A DNA stretch of 64,000 nucleotides, taken from Diplolepis rosae (lineage: Eukaryota > Arthropoda > Insecta > Hymenoptera > Diplolepididae). Below the pieces are notes generated by a model. It worked only from the letters and a program-made list of their open reading frames with translations. It was not told the DNA's origin and ran no database searches. Each line of letters begins with the position of its first letter. The first letter of the stretch is position 1. The stretch lies in the NCBI GenBank assembly GCA_030998225.1, contig JAPYXD010000484.1, forward strand, positions 558,001 to 622,000. The letters run 5' to 3'. Both the position numbers and the translations under genes were made by a program. Shown piece by piece: positions 54,193-64,000 of this stretch.

Positions 54193-54459
54193 AAAGCGTC
54201 ATTTTTTCCACAGAAAGATTTTCAAATTCTTTAAATATTGAATTTATTTGCATTATTTGCGATATAAGAGTTTGAAATTGTCTACGAGGACACCTGTCGA
54301 CAACGTATCCTATCTGATACGCGACTAGTGATCCTCCGATAATGTAGGCAGTGACAAAAATTTCAAACTCAACTAATTAATTTGAAATCATTTACAGCCG
54401 CAAGGCTGAGCTACTAGGCGATATAAGGAGATCTTCCTGTGGAGAAGAAGATGTCGGAC

Positions 54460-54531
54460 GCCTGTGTAGCTCAGTGGTTAGAGCAGTCGACCGGCAATCG
54501 AAAGACCTGGGCTCGAATCCCAGCGCAGTCG
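54460..54531 (+). tRNA. tRNA-like sequence (pseudo), centre copy 3
   Basis: A direct repeat of centre copy 2, 339 bp downstream, with loop CCGGCAA. The flanks (GAGATCTTCCTGTGGAGAAG before, the TTTTTTCCACAG border after) are repeated too, so the unit duplicated as a whole. Confidence 0.55.
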
Positions 54532-56959
54532 AAAGCGTCATTTTTTCCACAGAAAGATTTTCAAATTCTTTAAATATTGAATACTAATTATATTTATTAT
54601 ACATTTATTCAGTTAGTCAACATTTATTTTAATGACATTTTCGTGAAGAAGCATGAAAATGTCAAAAAAATAAATGTTGACTAACTGAATAAATGTATAA
54701 TAAATATAATTAGTATTATTCTAAATTTGCAATATTTTAAATCATTTTAAAAATGAACCACGAAATTTCAAAATTTAAAACCACTTGAGACTTGAGAATG
54801 ATATATATATTTTAAACCTAACTTCCACTTTTCTTATGTAATATATTGAATATATAACAACTTTATAAACCTCCAGTAACTTATCATATGTTGTCTGTAG
54901 ATTACACACTCGAAAACATCCTGTAAAATGTCCTGAAAGTAATTAACATATCATATTTCAAGACTTCAAACGTCAATGTTTTCAAGCCTTTGTTGGAGTT
55001 GTCAAATTTTGTAAACAAAAGTGACAGAATACGACCTCAACCTCCAAATCCTCCAAATCTTGAAATTAGCCAAGCCGGCGAAAAAATACAAGTTGCAATC
55101 GTGCATTCTCGACAATCCTCGACTTTCTACGAACCAACAATACCGAACCGAAGAGCCGCAGCTAAGCCGACAGAATACGAAGTGACAATGGCAATCATAT
55201 TCCATACAATCATGAATAAATTAAAGTACAGCAATTAATTTTTTTAATTAAAAATTTGTACTTAGACCACATTAAATTAATATTAAATTTAAATGCAAAT
55301 CCGGTGTAAACTATACTGTTTTTCGACCTGAGCAACATTTCTTGACTTTGAATTTCATTGGGAGATTTTTCGATTAATGTACAAATTTTTCAACAAATTT
55401 GCCAGATCAGCCAATTGCAAAAGTTTTCAAAGTATTTAATTAAAATAATTACACGTATTTCTCGAATATTTCAAAACGAAAATGGCCTAAAATAAAGATT
55501 TATAAGATTTTGTAAAATTGTGGGAAAATTTGAAATGTCTTATTAAATAAGTGGTTGATCTCTAGAGCTTGAAAAATCTTTTCACTTAATATTTCGATTA
55601 GAGACATTGAACATTTATAGACTTTGGATTAAGCATAAAAATTTGTTTTGGAGTTTTAAAAATCATTTTACAATGTAACAAGATGAACCAAATACTTTAA
55701 TTTTTCTGCATATAGCCGCAGAATGAGTATGTTTGTAGTTAAATAATAGTTTGGACACTAGAATAATTTTTTCAAATTCTAAACAGCAAGACATTTATTT
55801 TAAAAGGTTCGCATACAAAAAATTTGCTTCTGGTATATATACAAAGGATTTAGTCTACTGAAATTATAGTTTTCAAAACTAGAATATACAGAATTTTTTG
55901 TACAAAAACAGATAGAATATATAGAATATACAATTTTCATCAACAGAATCTACGACATAGCCCGTAAACTGACTAACTGTATTTGTAAAATTAATAGATT
56001 GAACTAAAAGAAAATACATTTTCCATTTGTATAATTTGTATATTTAATCTACAGAATTTACCGATTTTATCTGCGAAATTTACAGGTTTTTATTTGCAAT
56101 TAGGCTACTAAAACTTGAGATGAAAATATTTCTAACATAAAACTAAAAATGGAAATTTCAAACATAAATTTTATGTACATCTCTTCTCAATGAAAAATAA
56201 CTTGCTAACTGAAAATTGTTTAAATGTACGAATTTTTTAAGAGGTATGGAAATTCGTAATTACTAATTGAAGCTTGGATTTTTGAAAAGCTAAAAATGTT
56301 TTAAATGTATATATTGATTCAAATTTTTCACATTTAACGTTTTAAAACCCTTAAATAATTTGACAGGATTTTTCAGATATTTATTTTAGGGATATTTTGT
56401 AAAAATTTCAAAAAAAGAAATGTAATATCTTAAACAACATATTTCATATATTTAAAATTGTCGTATGTTTCGCGCCTCTATTGCACGATGTCGAGAAAGT
56501 TGAGAGAAACACAATTCTCAATTTCCACTCAATAACCGACAGCATGAAATCTGAAAATATACGTGTTACAATCGCGCATCCTCGGCAATTCTCGACTTTC
56601 GACGAACCAACAGTACCGAACCCAAGAGCCGAAGCGAAGCCGAGAGAAAACGAATAAGCAGTGGCAATCATCCAATTCTCTATTTGCAAGCGTGCAAACA
56701 AGCGATGGAGCGGGGATACATCGACACGACGCGTTTATATGTGTTGCTTACACGCGGGAACGTGGTGGGAGAAAAAATCTTACGCATTCTGGGATCACTG
56801 CCGACGCGCAAAGTACCCCTTTTGTGCAACGCGTTCAGAGGGCGCGTTTATCAGCCCACTTTTGTGAAATTCTCTTATTCCATTACTTTATCAATCTCTC
56901 AACTCATCTCTGATCTCGAGGTGTCGAAATGGGAACGTTTCAGTGCCGCCGTGTAAAAT

Positions 56960-58480
56960 TTCAGAAATGTGGGTTACGCCCATTTGAATGTCCACTCTTC
57001 AGTTGAAAACAAACCACAAATATATAAAATCAAGTTTGGCCCGGATAACTCAGGACTTCAGCAACGTGAATGCACTCTTTTCCTTGCTCCTGCTCTCCAG
57101 AAATCCGGTAGGATTGAGAACCTAAGGATAAAATCTTAATTGTGGCAAGGTACAATTTATATTATTCTGACTCGTCTCTCTCTTGATTTATATGCAAAGT
57201 GTTCACCTCGGGTTATTCGTTTCCTTCTTTTGAAAATAAAACCATCTTTTATTCATACGAATGATTGCCGCCTGATTTAATTTTATTCAAGGCACCTTTT
57301 CCCTTCTTCTTACTTTTCAAAATTAAAGGTGATAACCGTAGGCGTGAGGAATACACTCTCAGTCCGAGAGTAGAAGACCAACGATCCCACATAATAATAA
57401 ACGAATTTGGTTAATATTTATATCAACTAAATTCGGCAGTTTGGACGACCTCCACGTACTCATTTTAATAATTAATAAAATATATTAAGGGTGATTGTTT
57501 TTACTCTTATGGATTTTATTTAAATTAATAATACCCGTACGTAACACCTTTCAAAGGTAATTTCAACGTAGAATAAGAACCCAAAAAGCAATTGATTGAC
57601 CCAACGATCGGTACGTTTTGATTGAGTGAATTGAATTTAGGGAATAGCGAGGTGAGATTGTACAGTCATAATGAAGACATTCACAAACGACGTTTTCGGT
57701 TCTCCATAAATAGGCAATAGGTGCCCCATTATGTCGCAACTGAATGTATCATTTATTGCCCTCTTTTGGCGTCGCATCTTATGGCAATCAATGCCGAATT
57801 CTCTAATGAAATTCGATTGATTCGATAACGAGTTCCTATTGACTTTTTCTGAGATTATTTTTCTTCGAATGACGAACAATAGTTAAAACTCAATCATGGC
57901 ACAATTCTCATCGATGGTGGCGATTACAATGAGTACATGCAGTTATTGGCAAATCTATTATGATTACCTATACCATGCAGAGAATTCGTCATTTATGCGA
58001 CAATTGATGACGGATAGAATAGCTTTCGTTAAATAGTCTTTTCTTTGCGTAAAGTGAAGTCCAACGCAATACGATGAATTACTCATCATATATTATTTAT
58101 TTAAATGACTTGAGTTCGTTATCATTCACAAGAAATTAAATTTTTCTGATGAAGAGATTGTATAAAATCGTTTTTTAAATAAGCGATATGCGTACATAGA
58201 AAGAAAAAGTTATCCAAAAAATATTGGAAGTTTCTATCTTTGTTTGTAATTTGATGCCAGAATGGAAAAAAAATTACTTGAGGTAGTACAAGAATTTCTC
58301 ATTTTTTCTAGTACAATTTTTTCAAGTTCTGCGGAAAAACTTGAGTTACTTCATGTCCACTAAAAGAATGAAAAATTGTTCTCATAGAAATATGAAGATA
58401 GAACGATGTTGTGGAATATGCCTGCAATAGCAAAAAATAATATATATTAAAAAAGTAATGTATACATTACTTTATATAAG
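56960..58480. other. Stretch without a supported gene
   Basis: 56960-57000 carries the terminal block shared with 41.99 kb (GGGTTACGCCC, ACTCTTCAGTTGAA). 57030-57440 has a balanced composition with AATAAA at 57236 and could be an LTR, but no second copy is in the window. The 80-codon minus frame at 57637-57879 has no recognisable domain. Confidence 0.35.
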
Positions 58481-58551
58481 AATAAAAAATATTGCAACAT
58501 TCGTTTTGAAAAGTAGTCGCGCAGAGTGTATGCGCTGTGCGCAGGCGCATT

Positions 58552-59248
58552 ATGGCGACGTTGCCTAGCAACGAAATACCTGCGACGATGCGAGGCGAGG
58601 CACGAGGATTTGTTATTTTTTCGGCTGTTGAATTCATTGTTCGTGCAAATTCAGTGTGCCAACTCTTTGCCAACGCATACATGACAAGAAAAATTGTCAT
58701 TGTGAGAATCAACTCTTCATTGTTTATACATTTTGGTAAGTTGTACGAATTATAATTGTCACGATTTCTATTCTTAAAAATTGCGTCACTTTTTCTCTGT
58801 ATCTATGCAAAAGTTGTGGACGGAGATATTTCAATATAGCTTTTTTTTCCATTGTCACACCATTTTTTAAGGGTGCAAACATCGATGACGATCGATGACA
58901 ATTGCTTCGATACAATGTTTTCACATAAAATCTTGTTTGGTTAGGTTATGATGTGAATGTGTACTTTTATAACAGCCTTTGGGGAATAATTTTGGAATAT
59001 CAATGTACGCTGTCCTTGTAAGATTTGTTTGCATTTCTCTGTTGAAATGTAAAAATATATATAACATTTAATACGAATAATTCATGTGAGCGCTATGGAT
59101 GTTTTGAAATTTAGTAATGTTACATTTGAATTTTTCATTTACATTTTCTATTCAATTTCATTAGCATTATAGTAATGTTATCAATTTTTTTCCAGGTAAT
59201 CCACGAAGGTTGATGCTGATGTCTCGGGGTAACTTTGCGCTACTTTGA
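58552..59248 (+). CDS. Possible small spliced gene (78 residues)
   Basis: A CG-rich island (58515-58605) in AT-rich DNA looks like a promoter. An ATG at 58552 opens a frame to a GTAAGT donor at 58736. A TTTTTTTCCAG acceptor ends at 59195, and the join restores a Gly codon and reads on to a TGA at 59246-59248. The protein starts MATLPSNEIPATMRGEARGF and ends SRGNFALL; no domain is recognised. AATAAA lies downstream at about 59462. Splice signals and the frame-preserving join support a transcript. It could equally be the 5' untranslated exons of a larger gene or a non-coding RNA. Confidence 0.4.
58560..58572. promoter_or_regulatory. X-box-like RFX site GTTGCCTAGCAAC
   Basis: A near-perfect palindrome matching the RFX-factor X-box layout (GTTGCC, a short spacer, GCAAC), the site that controls ciliary genes in animals. 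It lies inside the CG-rich island beside the putative start codon, within the range where X-boxes usually occur near transcription starts. Confidence 0.5.
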
Positions 59249-59479
59249 TCATCGATCTCCAATAAGTGAAAAGTAAATTATATTCCTCAACCTTAACCGC
59301 ATTATTGAGAATTAATAATAATAATTTTTTTTTATTGAAGAAATACAACGGATACTGGCAAGTGAAACATCATAATTCCATATATAGTACAATTAAGTAT
59401 AAAGTTATTGTGCATTAATTATTCTGAATTTTATATTTTGCCATATGTATGTAATGTTATGAAATAAAAATGTTCTCAC

Positions 59480-60035
59480 TATAATTTTGTTGAAATTAAT
59501 TCTGCGCAACGGAAACTAGATGATCTAAATTAGTAAATTAATTCACGAATAGAATTGACCAATAATGGGTGATATATTGCAACAATGAATGACCGATAAT
59601 ACCCAATTTATTGCCCATTTATGACTGATCTATTGAGCAGTTTGCTCGTCTCTTTAGTACGTCATATAATGATCCAATACAAGGGCATTCAAAATCGAGA
59701 AAATAATCTCCCAAAAACATCAACAATATCTCACAATTAAAGCCCCATAAGTCGTGTGCTTTAAAGGACATCCATGATTCAGTCATAAATGTTCTGTTAT
59801 TAAAGTACCCAAGCGTTACTACAAATGGGAGATTCAAGATAGAGTCCACACTGTTTGAGCAGGAGATTTAAACATTTCAACAGATATAATGTATGCAAAT
59901 TACGAAAATATAACTTTTATGTATGCGAACAACTTTTACCATTTTGGCACTCAAAATTTGACTCCAATTTTTCCGAAAGTGGTGAATAAAGCAGACTTCT
60001 TCGTTTAATTAGTAGATTTTAGTGTTACCGGTATT
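59480..60035. other. Gene-free stretch
   Basis: AT-rich, with no supported gene. The 76-codon minus frame at 59619-59849 shows no family resemblance. Confidence 0.35.
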
Positions 60036-60169
60036 ATTATTTTGAAGAAAGTAAATGGCCTTTCCGGTTTTGTATAGTTATTTAAGTTCGTGAAATATGT
60101 AAAAATGAATAATATTTTAGATGGTAAAATATTTTAAGACCGAAAAAATTTGAAAGCGTGCATCTTGCA

Positions 60170-60246
60170 TGTGTCAGGAGGAATTGAACCTCCGAATATA
60201 CTTGCCTTTCCGGGGACTTACTGTGATAAACGCACCAAGCCAACAC
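60170..60246 (-). tRNA. tRNA-derived sequence, left arm
   Basis: Mirror copy of 60373-60449. The T arm GAGG/CCTC with loop TTCGATT and the acceptor strand TTGACAC pair as in a tRNA. The D and anticodon arms are poor, so this is a tRNA-derived relic. Confidence 0.4.
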
Positions 60247-60372
60247 CGCTTACAGCATTTCAAACAATTTTCGGTATATTTCACTTCTTAGTTTAGATGT
60301 TTATTTGAAAGAAAATTAATAATAATATATAATAAAATAATATACCGAAAATTGTTTGAAATGCTGTAAGCG

Positions 60373-60449
60373 GTGTTGGCTTGGTGCGTTTATCACAGTA
60401 AGTCCCCGGAAAGGCAAGTATATTCGGAGGTTCGATTCCTCTTGACACA
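60373..60449 (+). tRNA. tRNA-derived sequence, right arm
   Basis: Acceptor GTGTTGG pairs with TTGACAC allowing G-U pairs. An A-box-like TTGGCTTGGTGCG and a perfect B box GGTTCGATTCC (60429-60439) are in place. No convincing anticodon arm forms, so the original identity is lost. The spacing of A and B boxes would still allow RNA polymerase III initiation. Confidence 0.4.
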
Positions 60450-60779
60450 TGCAAGATGCACGCTTTCAAATTTTTTCGGTCTTAAAATATTTTACCATCT
60501 AAACTATTATTCATTTTTACATGTTTCACGAACTTAAATAACTATACAAAACCGGAAAGGCCATCTACTTTCTTCAAAATTCTTCGTTTAATGTATGTTT
60601 TGAGTGATTTATCCAAATATTTTCTTCTAAAATCTATTTTCGGAGCATTGCTCATTTCGGAGCGTGTAAGTTTTATTCCAATGAAAATGAGTACTTTTCT
60701 TTAAAAATTGGTTTAAAGGGCTTGTAATCTTTAAAAATCAATCATTGAATTGTCGATAATATCCTGCTAAGCCTAACAT

Positions 60780-61166
60780 TTGTTAATCATTTTCATGTGT
60801 TTTTTGGGACTGGAAAATTGTTTACAGTCATTATTTTTCTTACACGGAAAAAAATTTGGTACAGATACTGCCCCTAACGGTAGAGCTGTTGCGTTTACCG
60901 GAGGAGAGTTGTGCGATCTGTTTACAAATAACCTAACCTCAATGGTGAGATTTCAAATAATTTCACATCATTTAAAGAAATCAAACAAATTCTTCCAAAG
61001 GTATATAATAATTAACGAGGATTTCAGAAATATCAAAACAATCGAATTATTCATTGAAAAATACAGTCAAATCTCAGTTTATATGACTCTTTTGGGAGAG
61101 CAGCTAATCGACAAAAAAGTAAACCTGCTAACCTATAAAGAGCGCTGCAGTCGCCCTCCAGTGTAG
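60780..61166 (+). CDS. Unrecognised 128-codon frame
   Basis: An ATG-started frame contains GTDTAPNGRAVAFTGGELCD, a less AT-driven stretch, within otherwise Ile/Asn/Lys-rich sequence. I do not recognise a domain. No splice sites or neighbours support it. It may contain a short relic of a coding exon near 60850-60940. Confidence 0.2.
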   Translation: MLIIFMCFLGLENCLQSLFFLHGKKFGTDTAPNGRAVAFTGGELCDLFTNNLTSMVRFQIISHHLKKSNKFFQRYIIINEDFRNIKTIELFIEKYSQISVYMTLLGEQLIDKKVNLLTYKERCSRPPV

Positions 61167-61169
61167 TGA

Positions 61170-61680
61170 TGCAAGAACACTAGAGGTGGGGCAGCATCTT
61201 TACCTTCAGGTCGTACAAATTTGAATTTATCCAGTTAAAAATGAATATTTGCTTTTTGAAGTCTTGCTGCTAGATTGTTGAATTTGATTGCGTTCTTTCT
61301 ATTACATCCGTAATGATCATGAGGTGTCAGAAATGCGGTTTCATGAATATCTTCAGGGTCAATTTTTATGTGATGAAAACCGGTAGCTTAATCACACTGA
61401 AAAGTACTTTGTTAAATAAAGTATATCAGTTATATTAGGTAGAATATGAAAATCTCTATATGAATTGCAGTGTAAACAATAAAGAAAGGCTCAAACTTCT
61501 CTGTTAGACATTTTTCATTTTGATGATTATTTTATGAGAAAAAAATTGAAAACGAAAAATTATTTCACGGTCCCATGTGACTGCGTAAAAATGCACCCAA
61601 AAAATATATTTTTTTTTATTGTTATGGCAAGTTGCTAAAATTTAGTGAACCACTTGCTAAAAATCAGTGAAACAGTAGCT
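61170..61680. other. Gene-free stretch
   Basis: No recognised coding or repeat structure on either strand before the gag relic. Confidence 0.35.
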
Positions 61681-61689
61681 TGGATTCGG

Positions 61690-62728
61690 TAAGCCACTTT
61701 CTAAATTATTCGGTCTTAGATCGCTGTCTGGTACCAAATGTTCTGGTTTTTTACAGTAATTTTGTTGATTATTATTATTATTTGGTTGATTTCTATTTTC
61801 ATATTGTTTAGTTCACTGTTGGAACTATCCTGAGTTAAAATGTTTATATTACCCCGGCTTTATTTGTTTATTGTAATAATTATTAGACAAATCCCAAGAG
61901 CAATTATTGTTATGATTGTTTTAATTATCAAAACTATAAATTTCATTTCATTAAAATTTTTTTAATGGCAAACTGTTGTAAATGTTTCATGCAAAATTAT
62001 TGTTATCACTTCTTTGACCATTAAAATTATTATGTTGCTGCTGATTAGGATAAAAATTTTTTATTGTTTATTCAGAATTGCTTCTTGAGCTCCCCTTAAA
62101 TAGAAACATTTTTTAGTTGTATGGCTTCGCTTTTTTACAATTTAGGCAAATAATGTCATCTTTACGTGCTACATTAAACCGATTAGTATTATTATTCATA
62201 TTATTAATTAATTAGTCAACTTTTGATTAAACCGTATGTTTATTTTTTCGTGATGCAGAATTTCAGCTAATCTTTGTTTAATAATAATAATGTCAATAGT
62301 ACTTCCCTGAATGAACTCTTTTCTTCCCCACAAATTTCTAATTGGGGACGCAAGCCGTGTGTAAAACGTTAAGTTACGTTTCTTTGAGATTCTGTTTGAA
62401 ATCATTATCTACCAGACATTTATTATTGAGTCTATGAACATCTTCGATTCCGCCAGCGATTTCTTCAATTCTAGTGGCATAGGTAAGTACGTTTTTTTCC
62501 ACATTAATGTATTGCATAATCCGCCCTGTAACTGGTATACACTTTTTGCAAGGACATATATTCTTTTGAATTTTTCTATTAATTCTTCTATAGTCGTATA
62601 CGTTGACTCAGAAATACATTTTCGGGACTCTCTGGACGATTTACCTCTCAATAGACGTACGCGGAATAATTATTGCCGATTTTTTATCGGAATCACATCT
62701 ATCATAGAAAAGAAGTACTACGGGATCA
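61690..62728 (-). pseudogene. LTR-retrotransposon gag relic (gypsy-like)
   Basis: The gag polyprotein forms the retroelement particle. The minus strand reads LRGKSSRESRKCISE-like sequence, EELIEKFKRIY and SVYQLQGGLCN (62651-62520), the C-terminal capsid pattern of insect gypsy-type gags. After a frame change it reads NDFKQNLKET, then a HGLRPQLE-like block (about 62400-62340). A single knuckle-like CLNCKKAKPYN (about 62150-62120) and an Asn/Gln-rich tail near 61800 follow. Multiple stops and shifts are present, pol is absent, and the N-terminal side ends where a palindromic MITE begins at 62730. Confidence 0.55.
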
Positions 62729-62730
62729 CA

Positions 62731-62971
62731 TCCCGCGAAAAAAGTTGATCTTATTAGATCTGGTCAGATTAAATTCTCAGATCTGACCAGATCTTGATTT
62801 TGTCGAGATCTGACCAGATCTACTTTGAATATGACCAGATCTACTTCAGATCTGATCATATCTACTGTAGATCTGATCAGATCTTGTCAGATCTCGACAA
62901 AATCAAGATCTGGTTAGATCTGGGAATTTGATCTGACCAGATCTAACAAGATCAACTTTTTTTTCGCGGGA
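62731..62971. mobile_element. Palindromic MITE built of AGATCTGACCAGATCT units
   Basis: A 241-bp element with inverted ends: TCCCGCGAAAAAAGTTGATC on the left and its near-exact complement on the right. The inside is an array of about ten AGATCT-type palindromes (AGATCTGACCAGATCT and variants), themselves arranged symmetrically about 62850 (CTCGACAAAATCAAGATCTG and its complement). It has no coding potential. It abuts the gag relic, so it inserted into or beside the dead retroelement. Confidence 0.85.
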
Positions 62972-62974
62972 TTT

Positions 62975-64000
62975 ATCTTTGCCCCAGATAACAGTGCGTG
63001 CGGGCGCACGTTAGCCACATGACGTGTGAGTGTAATGTGTCTGTAGGTATAGCAACACTTCTGCAGATCATACGTAAATCCGCACTGTGTCCAATACTTC
63101 CTGGATAATACTTTGTGCGAGTACTTGTTCTCAATACTTATTCTAATACTTGTTCAAATACTTCTTTTTCATGAGAGTTATAATGAATCATAAAAATTTA
63201 AAAACCCCGAAATTATAATATAATATTATAAGATTTAAATGTTAAGTGTAATAAGCATTAATAGTTTGTATCATCTACTTGTATATGAATTAGTAGCGCA
63301 CCTAATAATTCGAGAAATTATTTGGCTTAAAATGTACTTCAAAAAAAGTTGATAACATCATATTACTCAAAGTCTCGAGATAATTTCAAAAAATGATTAT
63401 CTTGTAATTTTTAGTGATAATTTTGATGTTGTCAATTTTTCGGAAGTATATTTTACATGAGACATTTTCTATATCGAAAAAATGTTTACATGATTTTTAC
63501 AGCCTCTAGATTTTGTTTTATTCCCAACGTTCTATAAGAAAATACAAAAATAAACGCAAATAAAACAGGGAAAGGAGCTGTGCAATTAACAACAGCTGTT
63601 TGAAGGTAATAATGCAATTTTACATTTAAAATGATGTATTGGAAAAAGTTTGAAGTGTCAATTACTTTTCAACAAGTGTCGGCGATGGTATAAAAGTTTT
63701 AAAATATTATTAATTCATTTATTGCTAAATAAAATAAAATTAACGGTTTATCAGCCATGAAAACAAACATATTTCGAACTTGAATAGAACACGTTGTGGT
63801 AAGTTTATAAGAAGAAATAATTCTGAAATTTTTTTCTCTAATCACAATTAATAACTTTATTCAATATCAGCCTCAGGAACGATTCTTTTAATAGAATATA
63901 TGTAAATCTTTTGCTAATAGAATTGCAATGCCGACAAAATTCGTGAAGAATCCCAATGAGTTGGGTGACAGACAGAAGAGAAGACGGGTAGAATTTCTTC
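62975..64000. other. Gene-free end of the window
   Basis: A short CG-richer patch (GTGCGTGCGGGCGCACG at about 62993) follows the MITE. The rest is AT-rich with no open frame, repeat or RNA gene that I can support. Confidence 0.4.

Larger units (their letters stand above)
51196..56800. mobile_element. Large foldback element, 2.1-kb inverted arms
   Basis: The left arm 51196-53326 and right arm 54668-56800 are mirror images with only rare differences. Paired positions sum to about 107995 throughout; for example, the 82-codon frame at 52757-53005 reappears unchanged at 54990-55238. Arm ends lie at CTGGGATCACT/AGTGATCCCAG. The centre (53327-54667) holds another inverted pair and three tRNA-like copies. 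No transposase domain is recognised in arms or centre. Frames shared by the arms have protein-like pieces (QYRTQEPKRSREKTKKQ) but no known domain. Near identity implies a recent origin or ongoing arm conversion. Confidence 0.8.
60039..60580. repeat. Palindrome with 242-bp arms carrying a tRNA-derived sequence
   Basis: Arms 60039-60280 and 60339-60580 mirror each other with few mismatches, around a 58-bp AT-rich spacer. The outer ends read ATTTTGAAGAAAG and its complement. Each arm carries one tRNA-derived segment with a perfect B box. Length, arm symmetry and cargo resemble the tRNA-bearing palindromes at 20-21.3 and 53.9-54.5 kb, although the tRNA-like sequence is different. Confidence 0.85.

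Noticed and set aside
54035..54275. Frames of 72-78 codons around the centre tRNA-like copy
   Set aside because: Both strands are open only because of the tRNA-derived sequence; no protein is implied.
52757..55238. Identical 82-codon frames in both palindrome arms as a gene pair
   Set aside because: Identity follows from the inverted arms. The peptide is low in recognisable features and the opposite strand is equally open, so coding is unsupported.
57030..57440. Solo LTR
   Set aside because: Balanced composition and AATAAA are suggestive, but no TG...CA boundaries, target duplication or second copy could be shown.
1..64000. Bacterial or viral contig
   Set aside because: GT-AG introns, LINEs, mariner and Penelope-like elements and the zinc-finger exon all indicate an animal nuclear genome; no operon or bacterial gene is present.

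Overview
The window is eukaryotic, AT-rich and made largely of transposable elements and their debris, with almost no host coding sequence. Insect-type mobile genes (Tc1/mariner transposases with a long N-terminal helix-turn-helix region, Jockey and R1 LINEs, a hammerhead-bearing Penelope-like element, a THAP/YqaJ-type element) and GT-AG introns point to an arthropod, most likely an insect. A hymenopteran is plausible but the sequence does not prove it.

Layout. 0-12 kb: a truncated mariner-like element (minus), one orphan coding exon at 3.3 kb, a decayed Mutator-like transposase (5.3-7.2 kb, minus), a decayed transposon-type gene of an uncharacterised family (7.7-9.6 kb, minus), and a Jockey-clade LINE fragment (10.2-11.7 kb, minus). 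12-16.4 kb: a nearly complete Penelope-like element (PLE) with RT, GIY-YIG endonuclease and a 3' hammerhead ribozyme. 18.4-20 kb: an array of about fifteen degenerate copies of a motif related to CGCCATNTTGGCTCC. 20-21.4 kb: three 323-bp tandem units and one inverted unit, each carrying a tRNA-like cloverleaf. 21.4-24.2 kb: a Ty3/gypsy-like integrase end followed by an RNase H1-like domain that is split by a 1.3-kb TTAA-flanked foldback element. 26.4-28.7 kb: a complete-ended but dead mariner-like element. 29.2-29.6 kb: a clean terminal exon of a C2H2 zinc-finger/AT-hook gene, the best host-gene candidate. 30-31.5 kb: a second copy of the first mariner family. 32-35.7 kb: a decayed CACTA-like transposase followed by a spliced DUF4806-type gene whose last three exons join in frame.

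36-57 kb is dominated by long inverted repeats (foldback elements). An R1-clade LINE is inserted in one of them (36.26-40.54 kb). A small element at 42.4-43.4 kb keeps the first exons of a THAP-like gene and of a SWIM/YqaJ-type gene, pointing toward each other. A second PLE copy (48.4-50.8 kb) has hammerheads in both of its inverted ends. A 5.6-kb palindrome (51.2-56.8 kb) has 2.1-kb arms and holds three more tRNA-like copies at its centre. 57-64 kb: a possible small spliced gene with an X-box-like site at its start (58.5-59.3 kb), a 242-bp-arm palindrome with another tRNA-derived sequence (60.0-60.6 kb), and a gypsy gag relic abutted by a 241-bp palindromic MITE (61.7-63 kb).

No operon-like logic exists here. 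The common theme is structural. Inverted repeats recur at every scale; in three separate loci the arms contain tRNA-like sequences and in at least one PLE they contain self-cleaving ribozymes. All functional calls come from reading the sequence and recalled family features; no database search was run.
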